Positions 10,701-20,479 of a DNA stretch of 64,000 nucleotides are shown in pieces. Origin of the DNA: Mesostigma viride (taxonomy: Eukaryota > Streptophyta > Mesostigmatophyceae > Mesostigmatales > Mesostigmataceae); NCBI GenBank assembly GCA_009746045.1, contig RPFO01000240.1, positions 1,162,542-1,226,541 on the forward strand, in the 5' to 3' direction. Numbering within the stretch: the stretch's first letter is position 1; every line of letters starts with the position of its first letter. A program made the translations under genes and the position numbers. A model generated the notes under the pieces. It worked only from the letters and a program-made list of their open reading frames with translations. It was not told the DNA's origin and searched no databases.

Positions 10701-11338
10701 AGTTGGCCTGGTATGGCAGCATTTGTGGGCCTGACATGATGGTCCATAGCAGATCCCCTGATGATGTGCTAATCCTGGAGGAGCCTTCCCAGATTATTGC
10801 ACATGTTAACAAGTCTCCTGGTATTACTTTAGCTGGGATTGATTTGTCTTTGCCATTTTCCTTGGATATCTATGTTGATAGCTCCATGGATAGCAGGCAA
10901 GTTTCTAAGGTCAGAGGCAGGTCAGCTGGCTTGTTTGTGCTTCAGCAACATAGGCCTAGTCTTGTGGCCTGGTACAGTCGTCTTCAAAGAAGGGTTGCTG
11001 TGAGTTCAGATGTCTCTGAGTGCAGAGCCATTTGTGAAGGGATTCAGTCCAGTTTGTACATCAAGGAGCTGTTGCTAGCTATGGCTTCAGTGACTCCTCA
11101 TACTCTTCAACTGGAGACCTTGATCCTTTCAGATAACATGGGCATGGTCCAGTTTGTGCACAAGCAGTTGGCCAGAAGCAGAGATCTGGATTATCTCCTG
11201 TTGAAGGAGTTGGCAGGTCTGGTGGATATTCAACATCTTCCAGGTTCTGAGAATCCTGCTGATGCCTTGACCAAGTTGCCTCACAAGTCTGCTGAGCAAT
11301 ATAAGCTTCTTTACAAGCTGATGAGCTCCTCTGTGTGA
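7763..11338 (+). CDS. pol: pol polyprotein of copy B, whole frame of 1191 codons
   Basis: Domains by residue: acidic linker 1-130; HHCC-like finger H145, H149, C176, C178; integrase core with D203, D256 and E286 (GSQGVVERTIRELK); SH3-like integrase tail about 369-434; aspartic-protease-like domain about 528-606 (VDTNAE near 533, IILGQNFL near 596); reverse transcriptase about 729-945 (LLDFKRAFLKGD at 797-808, HGDD at 893-896); Copia-type RNase H about 1034-1172 (YVDSS, SECRA, SDN, NPADALTK). No protease motif is seen ahead of integrase, so the order differs from the usual Copia order. The first codon of the frame is TTG and no ATG stands near it, so expression probably depends on gag. The frame looks whole. 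Confidence 0.9.
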   Translation: MLGSAREGAKSDPPITLDEVDLLPAQVESLPLKVESPPAQVEGASMEEEHNGVVTGSSHVTMVKAVTTRQQRSHMALGGSLRTPSMLERGSPALGQEAPLEEEGEADGLNDAMGSMVVSERAVPSTSPVFNKMSLVSNIALRLHHMFGHAAQALQFARRLGGTSLFNAVKQVAEACSCRLVAPKPKKSHVRQPVLQPGYVQCDIQEIRKLILLVGVDRYTKYKVLELLQDKSKPCLVAGLQAIRSRMKPVIQLQCDLEFECCMGHEDLPELFVVHRESHGSQGVVERTIRELKTILLTEKKIPRLVPAIIKTAWLRSVEDRLNVRASMYVGEVPVTPLSLHLRELPTEVEQAWKDSLMFKFAKLRQKDKGWSVLKPVVGQRVIVWKEPKLAGKRGSWHPGVVTRVELAGHKCWVKMEDPPQNVHRLSWSYVRLRGAEAEAVSPDVTTLPVGHDVIPDHHVQAGSNPRVSPGQTPGSVNFPSLGQADVVPSSLTKHRGVGLKDVVLAMQKAKQGPRVSKLSQLEESEDAVLEVDTNAEVSVMGSQHTGQRQVLSPSCAWVSDFSGRTHIMVLGEVLVPFMGENVTFLVLEDYDGPIILGQNFLSSPRIVVASDKLRKFGWGSIPLVNFKTSLASVFNSVKAIKNVQWPENQIPVASSLVMPAALHPSSIGITKRSLAAHSPLSYDQLVQEMSSPLMFEAWRLAFAKALEEWLQFDCCQPVNEVPPYSTRLKLRFVIKRKEVEGVSIPHVRPVLNEYRGTGDLLGEELYTPGMLHDTWRILLCLYVGMLNQGADMSSVLLDFKRAFLKGDPSVAQQVWHCETPFHVPVPVAWQAELQSSYLLILKGLEGLRSSPIIWRLTLEDFLTKHCGLKVSSVDPCLLLGRWHDLPVYASLHGDDLHLIAPTKWLSQFVPIINDAFPLGKELWQKPGEAVTFCGMQATLVQEGSQWLIKLQAGNDYKSTILQSVPEVMTSSIAPELKGKLAWYGSICGPDMMVHSRSPDDVLILEEPSQIIAHVNKSPGITLAGIDLSLPFSLDIYVDSSMDSRQVSKVRGRSAGLFVLQQHRPSLVAWYSRLQRRVAVSSDVSECRAICEGIQSSLYIKELLLAMASVTPHTLQLETLILSDNMGMVQFVHKQLARSRDLDYLLLKELAGLVDIQHLPGSENPADALTKLPHKSAEQYKLLYKLMSSSV

Positions 11339-12114
11339 GTTGAGCAATTCCAGTTGGAGCTTTGAGTTTGGTGACTGATTGGGTGAGAAGAGCTAACATA
11401 GAGCTGGGCTCTGTTATGCTGAGAGCTGTGATGCTCTGAGGGCAGTAATGCTCTGTGTACATATGTGTATAATACTGTATTCTATGTAATGCTCAGTCAT
11501 GGAGCATGATGTTGGTTGGGGGTTTGTCCTCAGTTTGAGGTTTGTCTCAACCAAAGGGATTTTATAGGGCAGGGTTCGATTCCCTGGGGCTGCTTAGGCG
11601 GATTTTCCCGGATTGGCTGGCCCATCAACCTTGCTGGTGAGGTGGCGACAGGTCCCCCTAGTTTTGTCCCAGACAGAGGAAGGTAGTTTGTCATGTGCTT
11701 AATATATTTTGTGATGTGCTATTTCTCAGTCCATGGTGGGCGCCAGTTCTGATAACTATCAATGTCTACCTGATAAGGTCTTGTGGGTAACTTGTGGGGT
11801 TCCAATCAGGAGCCATTATGGTGATGATTCCATTTTGGTCATTATTCTGGTTAGCCACAAGCTGCTATTCCAAACACTTGGCTTTCTACTTCCAGTGGAT
11901 AGGGAATTCATTGTAATTCGTCATGGCTGAGATGTGTTGTGATCTGGTGCTTGATTAATCCCGAGCAGAGACTACAGAGAGCTGGGAGGGATGTCAAGTG
12001 CTATGCATGTTGTTTCTATATATGTGTTGCCAAGCCTAACAGCTCTAAAAGAAAGAAAGGGCTGGAGTTAATATGGCTGTTACGTCCAAGCTCTAAAAGA
12101 GAAGAAAGGGCTGG
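11339..12114 (+). other. 3' untranslated region and polypurine tract of copy B
   Basis: Same layout as in copy A. It holds a B-box-like GGTTCGATTCC near 11573. Two purine tracts (12047-12061 and 12095-12110) each stand before CTGGAGTTAATAT. The second is the working position, because the LTR begins at 12115. Confidence 0.75.
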
Positions 12115-12741
12115 AGTTAATATTGCCTGGCAAGCAATATTATTCTACTAAGCTACTTGGCTTGTAGAGATTCTACTTCCGGTTACTACAATCCAGAAAC
12201 GGGTTCATTCTGATGAGTATTGCTCGAGATATGAGCAAGATACTGTTCTACTACATTCTACTTGGATTCAGTGATTCTACGGTGGTTCTTCAAGTGACGC
12301 GTGGCATACGACGTCTTGTCACAGTGTACGATAGGACATTTAGTCTCCGACACTGCGGTCTATTCAATGCTATTGATTAGACGTAACAAATAGTGACAGG
12401 ACTTGTGCGACAGGACACTGATGTGACTATTTATGGATAACGAGTCGAGATCTGCTGGTCCAGAGTGAAGGACAGCAATATTGTGAGATGATCTGTCCTA
12501 TCAGTCATCTGGATGTGACTGCGTCACAATTAGTATATAACGAGCAGGCGCTGCCACTTGGTAGCACCACTTTCCCTGCACTTGCGTCCTCGCACCTTTG
12601 GCGACGGTTCTCACGTGCCTCGTGCGTTCTGTGCTGGTAGCCATAACCAGCAACGTAAACCTATTGATTAATATAACTACTTCCTCTGTAGATATTAATC
12701 AGTGCAGGCTGAACCACAGTTCAGCCACAGTTTCATTAACT
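12115..12741 (+). repeat. 3' LTR of copy B, 627 bp, running on into another leader
   Basis: It is identical to the LTR at 5695-6321 except for two sites. It is followed without a gap by 291 bp of element leader (12742-13032), so a second element copy once shared this LTR or was joined to it by recombination. Confidence 0.92.
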
Positions 12742-13032
12742 CGAATTACAAGCGAGTTCGTCATCTACTGATTACGATTGATTTCTGGTGTCGGCAATTT
12801 TTACGGTGTTTTTCCATTATATGGAAACACGCGTGAATATCGTGAGCCATCTCCCGAGCGTGCGTCGGCTCCATCGTCAGGCTTTAATTTCACGTTCAAC
12901 GTACGGCATAACTGCTGCGCGAGCGTGCTGTTCTGCTGTCCAAGCGTGAAGGCCGCCATTTCTAAGATGCATCAGTTCGTCACGACCTCTGGATTTGAAA
13001 TCCTGTCAAAATTCCCATATTTTCGAGCTTGC
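12549..13032 (+). repeat. First copy of a 0.48-kb direct repeat (LTR end plus leader)
   Basis: The right third of the LTR plus 291 bp of leader are repeated directly at 13033 to about 13510. The leader part here is shorter and more diverged than in copy C. It ends abruptly where the second LTR fragment begins. Confidence 0.8.
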
Positions 13033-13222
13033 ACGCTGCCACTTGGTAGCACCACTTTCCCTGCACCTGTGTCCTCGCACGGCGACGGTTCTCACGTGCC
13101 TCGTGCGTTCTGTGCTGGTAGCCATAACCAGCAACGTAAACCTATTGATTAATATAACTACTTCCTCTGTAGATATTAATCAGTGCAGGCTGAACCACAG
13201 TTCAGCCACAGTTTCATTAACT
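13033..13222 (+). repeat. Partial 5' LTR of copy C
   Basis: It matches the right end of the LTR and ends CATTAACT, followed by the usual CGAATTACAAGCG leader. It forms the second copy of the direct repeat that starts at 12549. Confidence 0.88.
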
Positions 13223-13303
13223 CGAATTACAAGCGAGTTCGTAATCTACTGATTACGGCATTGATTTCTGGTGTCGGCAATTTTTACGGTGTTTTTCCAT
13301 TAT

Positions 13304-13831
13304 ATGGGAAACACGCGTGAATATCGTGAGCCATCTCCCGAGCGTGCGTCGGCTCCATCGTCTTCAGGCTTTAATTTCAACGTTCAACGTACGAACTGCT
13401 GCGCTGCATTCGCGTGCTGTTCGCTGTCTCAAGCGCTCGTCAGCGGCCGCCAGTTTCTAACGATCTGCATCAGTTCGTCGACGACCTTACTCAAGATTTG
13501 GAAATCCTGTCGGAAAATTCCCATATTTTCCGAAGGCTTGCAGCGTCGGGATCAGTCAAGTAATTTCGGCGCTTCGCACCTACGGCTTGGGTGTTCTGGC
13601 GTTGGCGACAGCGTGGTCTGGAATTTCGGCGACTCTTCCGTGTCGCAGTTCCGCAACAACGGGTGGGCGTCGTCAGTTATCATAAACGTCGCTGCTTCGA
13701 TTCAGCGGCAATCAAACGCTGAGGAGCCAGGTGAAAACAGCGAGGGGCTTCCTGATTTATATCCGAGTATTGTGCAGCAGATTTTGGATAACGTATTGCA
13801 ACCTCCGCGCGACGATATGCGGCTGGATTAA
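13304..13831 (+). CDS. Upstream leader ORF of copy C, 175 codons, unknown product
   Basis: The frame opens with ATG as MGNTREYREPSPERASAPSS and ends in an acidic segment (EEPGENSEGLPDLYP, then PPRDDMRLD). A near-identical C-terminal part lies in copy D (about 26060-26279, minus strand), and the first residues recur in copy B. It stands about 150 bp upstream of gag. No known domain is recognised. A myristoylation-like start is possible. It could be an extra element protein or an untranslated leader that happens to be open. Confidence 0.4.
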   Translation: MGNTREYREPSPERASAPSSSGFNFNVQRTNCCAAFACCSLSQALVSGRQFLTICISSSTTLLKIWKSCRKIPIFSEGLQRRDQSSNFGASHLRLGCSGVGDSVVWNFGDSSVSQFRNNGWASSVIINVAASIQRQSNAEEPGENSEGLPDLYPSIVQQILDNVLQPPRDDMRLD

Positions 13832-13981
13832 ATTTTCTGTTATAATTAACAGTGAATTAATTCAGGAAAATTTTTTTCTTGGTTCCAGAGCTTAAGGGAT
13901 TAATTTATTAATTCCCCAGCAGTATTCTTTCTTCAGCATCGGCATCGGCATCGACAGTTGTCATCGGCATTTGCAGCGACC

Positions 13982-15003
13982 ATGCAGGGTTTGGAAGACG
14001 GCGAGATACGCGGCGAACAAATGCTGCGGGGTCAGAATTTTAATCAGAATTTTAATCGTCCAGCAGCAGCAGCAGAGCAGCCCCGCAGAGCCAAGGCCCA
14101 GGAGGGCTTTGCTATTCTTAACCAGCTTCCCAGTCTCAAGGAGCACTGGACTGTTAAGGATAAGGATATTACCATTAGGCACCTTAAGGGATATAAGGGC
14201 TTGTATAATGGTAACAATCCTCTGCAGGTGCTGTGTATGTCACAGTACCTTCTCAAGTGTCCCAAGCGGGTGCAGAAGTATGTAAATGACAAGTTTGAGG
14301 ATGGAGATTCCTGGGAGGTTTTTATAGCTGAGTTTGAGGTGTTCCTAGATGATAAGAGGGCTAGTGATGGCTCCTTTTGGAAGAAGGAGTACATTGATTT
14401 CAAGGCTGAGGGTCTGATTCTGCAGGCATTTGAGGATTTTCAGGAGCTCAGGCACAATTGTGCTGGCAAGGGGTATGTAGTGTCAGATGAGATTGCCATG
14501 GATGATTTCCTAGGTAGCCTGGGATTGGATGAGGTCACCTTGGATAACCTGCAGGTGCACATGCGTACATGCACCACCTGGGCTGCTATGGTGGCCCAAG
14601 GATTATTTCAGGGGCAAGTATGTCAAGAAGGAGGCAGACAAGGCCAGGGAGAAGCAGAAGGAGAAGGATAAGGTCAGCTGCAGCAGGGGGCAGTGTTCCC
14701 AAGGTCAAGGGCAACCAATGCAGCCCTCCAACGGTTATGGCCAGGTCAGGGCCTTCCAAGCGGGGGGGCTTCCAGGCCAAGGGCTTCAGTGGCTTCAAGC
14801 GTCGTGGAGGTCCTTCCCAGGAGCAGCCAGCGGCTCAGCGTCCCAGATTTGATTTCAACAGGGTGGGGTCCCAGCGGGGACCACCTGGGGTGGGGACACC
14901 TCGTATCACATGTTATTTCTGTAACCAGCAGGATCACATCCGTAAGGACTGCCCTAGCTGGCGTAAGCAAAGGGGCCAAGGTGGGTATAACAACCCAACC
15001 TGA
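13982..15003 (+). pseudogene. gag: gag region of copy C
   Basis: The first ATG gives MQGLEDGEIRGEQMLRG, which I take as the gag start, as in copy D. A capsid-like helical region with a W-FIAEFEVFLDD motif follows, then a Lys-rich linker and the CX2CX4HX4C zinc knuckle near the end. The copy is broken in the linker part. Confidence 0.88.
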
Positions 15004-15024
15004 CAGGCTCAGCCTTCCCTGGGC

Positions 15025-18000
15025 TTGCTAGGGTCCGCCAGGGAGGGGGCTAAGAGTGACCCCCCCATTACTCTGGATGAAGTTGATTTGCTCCCTGCAC
15101 AGGTTGAGAGTCTCCCGCTTAAGGTTGAGAGTCCCCCTGCACAGGTTGAGGGTGCATCCATGGAGGAAGAACACAATGGGGTAGTGACTGGGTCTTCCCA
15201 CGTCACCATGGTGAAAGCAGTTACCACAAGACAACAACGTTCCCACATGGCTCTTGGAGGTAGTTTGCGTACTCCTTCAATGTTGGAGCGTGGAAGTCCT
15301 GCCTTAGGGCAGGAAGCTCCTTTAGAGGAGGAGGATGAGGCTGATGGCCTGAATGATGCAATGGGGAGCTTGATTGTAAGAGAGAGTGCTGTTCCAAGCA
15401 CCTCACCTGTATTTAATAAAATGTCTCTTGTGTCAAACATTGCATTGAGATTGCATCATATGTTTGGTCATGCTGCCCAGGCACTCCAGTTTGCAAGGAG
15501 GCTGGGAGGGACATCTTTGTTTAATGCAGTAAAGCAGGTTGCTGAGGCTTGTTCCTGTAGGCTGGTTGCTCCCAAGCCTAAGAAGTCTCATGTCAGACAA
15601 CCTGTGTTGCAGCCTGGATATGTGCAATGTGATATCCAAGAAATCAGGAAACTGATTTTGTTGGTTGGTGTTGACAGATATACCAAGTACAAGGTGCTGG
15701 AGCTGTTGCAAGACAAATCTAAGCCATGTTTGGTGGCTGGGCTCCAGGCTATCAGATCCAGAATGAAACCAGTGATCCAGCTGCAGTGTGATTTAGAATT
15801 TGAGTGCTGCATGGGGCATGAAGACCTCCCTGAGTTATTTGTTGTACACAGGGAGTCCCATGGCAGTCAAGGCGTGGTGGAGAGGACAATCAGAGAACTC
15901 AAGACTATTCTGCTGACGGAGAAGAAGATTCCAAGATTGGTTCCAGCTATTATCAAGACGGCCTGGTTAAGGTCAGTTGAGGACAGATTGAATGTCAGGG
16001 CATCCATGTATGTTGGAGAGGTCCCTGTGACTCCATTATCATTGCATCTTCGGGAGCTCCCTACTGAGGTTGAGCAAGCCTGGAAAGATAGCCTTATGTT
16101 CAAGTTTGCCAAGTTGAGGCAGAAAGACAAGGGCTGGAGTGTTCTGAAACCTGTTGTTGGCCAGAGGGTAATTGTGTGGAAAGAGCCCAAGCTTGCAGGC
16201 AAGCGTGGTAGCTGGCACCCTGGAGTAGTGACCAGGGTGGAACTAGCTGGGCACAAGTGCTGGGTGAAGATGGAGGATCCTCCCCAGAATGTGCACCGTC
16301 TGTCGTGGTCATATGTACGTCTAAGGGGTGCTGAAGCAGAGGCAGTAACTCCTGATGTGACAACCTTGCCAGTTGGTCATGACGTCATCCCTGATCATCA
16401 CGTTCAAGCTGGAAGTAATCCCCGGGTAAGTCCTGGCCAGACCCCTGGATCGGTTAACTCTCCATCCTTAGGACAGGCAGATGTGGTCCCCTCTAGCCTC
16501 ACTAAGCATAGAGGTGTGGGCCTGAAAGATGTGGTGCTGGCTATGCAAAAAGCCAAGCAAGGACCTCGGGTGTCCAAGCTCAGCCAGTTGGAGGAGTCCG
16601 AGGATGCTGTCCTAGAGGTAGATACCAATGCTGAGGTTTCTATTATGGGATCTCAACATACAGGTCAACGGCAGGTGCTTTCGCCTAGTTGTGCTTGGGT
16701 GTCTGACTTTAGTGGCAGGACACACATTATGGTATTGGGAGAGGTGCTGGTACCCTTCATGGGTGAGAATGTCACATTTCTTGTGCTTGAAGATTATGAT
16801 GGCCCTATCATCTTGGGTCAAAATTTTCTGAGCTCTCCTAGAATTGTTGTGGCATCTGATAAGCTGAGAAAGTTTGGCTGGGGTAGCATACCCTTGGTCA
16901 ATTTTAAAACCTCCCTTGCCAGTGTATTTAATTCTGTGAAAGCGATCAAGAATGTGCAGTGGCCTGAGGATCAGATTCCTGTGGCTTCCAGTCTTGTGAT
17001 GCCAGCTGCTCTCCATCCTAGCAGTATTGGTATTACTAAGAGATCACTGGCTGCTCATTCTCCTCTTAGCTATGATCAGCTTGTCCAGGAAATGAGTTCT
17101 CCTCTGATGTTTGAGGCCTGGAGGCTAGCATTTGCCAAGGCTCGAGGAGTGGTTGCAGTTTGACTGCTGTCAGCCTGTGAATGAAGTTCCCCATACAGTA
17201 CACGGTTGAAGCTCAGATTCGTCATCAAGCGGAAGGAGGTGGAGGGGGTGTCTGTTCCCCATGTGCGTCCAGTTCTTAATGAATACCGTGGTACTGGGGA
17301 TCTTCTGGGCGAGGAGTTGTATACACCTGGGATGCTACATGATACATGGCGTATTTTATTGTGCCTGTATGTCGGTATGCTGAACCAGGGTGCTGATATG
17401 TCTTCAGTTCTGCTAGATTTCAAGAGAGCATTTCTGAAGGGTGATCCCAGTGTGGCTCAGCAGGTGTGGCATTGTGAAACTCCATTTCATGTGCCAGTTC
17501 CTGTAGCCTGGCAGGCAGAGCTCCAGTCTAGCTACCTGCTGATTCTGAAGGGTCTAGAAGGTCTCAGGTCCAGTCCCATCATTTGGAGGCTTACCCTGGA
17601 AGACTTCTTGACTAAACACTGTGGGTTGAAGGTGTCATCTGTGGACCCATGTTTATTGCTGGGTAGGTGGCATGATTTACCTGTGTATGCTAGCCTGCAT
17701 GGTGATGACTTGCACTTGATTGCTCCCACTAAGTGGTTGAGTCAGTTTGTGCCCATCATTAATGATGCATTTCCTTTGGGAAAAGAATTGTGGCAGAAGC
17801 CTGGAGAGGCTGTCACGTTCTGTGGAATGCAGGCTACATTGGTTCAGGAGGGGAGTCAGTGGCTGATTAAGCTGCAGGCGGGCAATGACTACAAGAGTAC
17901 CATTCTTCAATCTGTTCCAGAGGTCATGACGTCATCCATTGCACCTGAGCTGAAAGGCAAGTTGGCCTGGTATGGCAGCATTTGTGGGCCTGACATGATG

Positions 18001-18597
18001 GTCCATAGCAGATCCCCTGATGATGTGCTAATCCTGGAGGAGCCTTCCCAGATTATTGCACATGTTAACAAGTCTCCTGGTATTACTTTAGCTGGGATTG
18101 ATTTGTCTTTGCCATTTTCCTTGGATATCTATGTTGATAGCTCCATGGATAGCAGGCAAGTTTCTAAGGTCAGAGGCAGGTCAGCTGGCTTGTTTGTGCT
18201 TCAGCAACATAGGCCTAGTCTTGTGGCCTGGTACAGTCGTCTTCAAAGAAGGGTTGCTGTGAGTTCAGATGTCTCTGAGTGCAGAGCCATTTGTGAAGGG
18301 ATTCAGTCCAGTTTGTACATCAAGGAGCTGTTGCTAGCTATGGCTTCAGTGACTCCTCATACTCTTCAGCTGGAAACCTTGATCCTTTCAGATAACATGG
18401 GCATGGTCCAGTTTGTGCACAAGCAGTTGGCCAGAAGCAGAGATCTGGATTATCTCCTGTTGAAGGAGTTGGCAGGTCTGGTGGATATTCAACATCTTCC
18501 AGGTTCTGAGAATCCTGCTGATGCCTTGACCAAGTTGCCTCACAAGTCTGCTGAGCAATATAAGCTTCTTTACAAGCTGATGAGCTCCTCTGTGTGA
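15025..18597 (+). pseudogene. pol: pol region of copy C
   Basis: It has the same domain series as copy B: HHCC-like finger, integrase, integrase tail, protease-like domain, reverse transcriptase, RNase H. It is broken at about one place. The only differences from B seen are scattered substitutions and a few short length changes. Confidence 0.9.
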
Positions 18598-19373
18598 GTT
18601 GAGCAATTCCAGTTGGAGCTTTGAGTTTGGTGACTGATTGGGTGAGAAGAGCTAACATAGAGCTGGGCTCTGTTATGCTGAGAGCTGTGATGCTCTGAGG
18701 GCAGTAATGCTCTGTGTACATATGTGTATAATACTGTATTCTATGTAATGCTCAGTCATGGAGCATGATGTTGGTTGGGGGTTTGTCCTCAGTTTGAGGT
18801 TTGTCTCAACCAAAGGGATTTTATAGGGCAGGGTTCGATTCCCTGGGGCTGCTTAGGCGGATTTTCCCGGATTGGCTGACCCATCAACCTTGCTGGTGAG
18901 GTGGCGACAGGTCCCCCTAGTTTTGTCCCAGACAGAGGAAGGTAGTTTGTCATGTGCTTAATATATTTTGTGATGTGCTATTTCTCAGTCCATGGTGGGC
19001 GCCAGTTCTGATAACTATCAATGTCTACCTGATAAGGTCTTGTGGGTAACTTGTGGGGTTCCAATCAGGAGCCATTATGGTGGTGATTCCATTTTGGTCA
19101 TTATTCTGGTTAGCCACAAGCTGCTATTCCAAACACTTGGCTTTCTACTTCCAGTGGATAGGGAATTCATTGTAATTCGTCATGGCTGAGATGTGTTGTG
19201 ATCTGGTGCTTGATTAATCCCGAGCAGAGACTACAGAGAGCTGGGAGGGATGTCAAGTGCTATGCATGTTGTTTCTATATATGTGTTGCCAAGCCTAACA
19301 GCTCTAAAAGAAAGAAAGGGCTGGAGTTAATATGGCTGTTACGTCCAAGCTCTAAAAGAGAAGAAAGGGCTGG
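18598..19373 (+). other. 3' untranslated region and polypurine tract of copy C
   Basis: Same layout as in A and B: B-box-like motif near 18833, twin purine tracts, second tract against the LTR start at 19374. Confidence 0.75.
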
Positions 19374-20001
19374 AGTTAATATTGCCTGGCAAGCAATATT
19401 ATTCTACTAAGCTACTTGGCTTGTAGAGATTCTACTTCCGGTTACTACAATCCAGAAACGGGTTCATTCTGATGAGTATTGCTCGAGATATGAGCAAGAT
19501 ACTGTTCTACTACATTCTACTTGGATTCGGTGATTCTACGGTGGTTCTTCAAGTGAAGCGTGGCATACGACGTCTTGTCACAGTGTACGATAGGACATTT
19601 AGTCTCCGACACTGCGGTCTATTCAATGCTATTGATTAGACGTAACAAATAGTGACAGGACTTGTGCGACAGGACACTGATGTGACTATTTATGGATAAC
19701 GAGTCGAGATCTGCTGGTCCAGAGTGAAGGACAGCAATATTGTGAGATGATCTGTCCTATCAGTCATCTGGATGTGACTGCGTCACAATTAGTATATAAC
19801 GAGCAGGACGCTGCCACTTGGTAGCACCACTTTCCCTGCACCTGTGTCCTCGCACCTTTGGCGACGGTTCTCACGTGCCTCGTGCGTTCTGTGCTGGTAG
19901 CCATAACCAGCAACGTAAACCTATTGATTAATATAACTACTTCCTCTGTAGATATTAATCAGTGCAGGCTGAACCACAGTTCAGCCACAGTTTCATTAAC
20001 T
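19374..20001 (+). repeat. 3' LTR of copy C, 628 bp
   Basis: It starts AGTTAAT and ends ATTAACT. It is followed by 40 bp of AT-rich spacer and then by an inverted, incomplete LTR of copy D. Confidence 0.92.
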
Positions 20002-20041
20002 AACATATATTAATAGACCCTAACACACCATCTGAATCTCT
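20002..20041. other. 40-bp spacer at the centre of a large inverted repeat
   Basis: Short AT-rich sequence (AACATATATTAATAG...) lies between the LTR of C and the inverted LTR of D. It is not part of either LTR. Confidence 0.6.
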
Positions 20042-20479
20042 GCGTCCTGCTCGTTATATACTAATTGTGACGCAGTCACATCCAGATGACTGATAGGACA
20101 GATCATCTCACAATATTGCTGTCCTTCACTCTGGACCAGCAGATCTCGACTCGTTATCCATAAATAGTCACATCAGTGTCCTGTCGCACAAGTCCTGTCA
20201 CTATTTGTTACGTCTAATCAATAGCATTGAATAGACCGCAGTGTCGGAGACTAAATGTCCTATCGTACACTGTGACAAGACGTCGTATGCCACGCTTCAC
20301 TTGAAGAACCACCGTAGAATCACCGAATCCAAGTAGAATGTAGTAGAACAGTATCTTGCTCATATCTCGAGCAATACTCATCAGAATGAACCCGTTTCTG
20401 GATTGTAGTAACCGGAAGTAGAATCTCTACAAGCCAAGTAGCTTAGTAGAATAATATTGCTTGCCAGGCAATATTAACT
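20042..20479 (-). repeat. Partial 3' LTR of copy D
   Basis: On the minus strand it starts AGTTAATATTGCC at 20479 after the polypurine tract and runs to the GAGCAGGACG segment at 20043. The LTR end is not present. Confidence 0.9.

Larger units (their letters stand above)
5695..12741 (+). mobile_element. Copy B of the Copia-like element (two full LTRs, whole pol)
   Basis: Both LTRs are 627 bp, begin AGTTAAT, end ATTAACT and differ at two positions by eye, so the copy is young. Pol looks whole. The leader has a small ORF as in copy C, but the place of gag is mostly taken by about 1 kb of sequence that does not match gag of the other copies. Only a diverged zinc-knuckle segment remains before pol. 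The element can thus be called partly decayed or mosaic in gag. No target duplication can be read, because a filler lies on the left and another leader on the right. Confidence 0.9.
13033..20001 (+). mobile_element. Copy C of the Copia-like element
   Basis: It comprises a 190-bp piece of 5' LTR, a full leader, gag, pol, 3' region and a full 628-bp 3' LTR. The 5' LTR piece carries the variants of C's own 3' LTR (for example CACCTGTGTCC), not those of B, so it is probably its own left end. The copy is broken, with about three breaks. It is very close to D, which lies inverted to its right. Confidence 0.88.
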
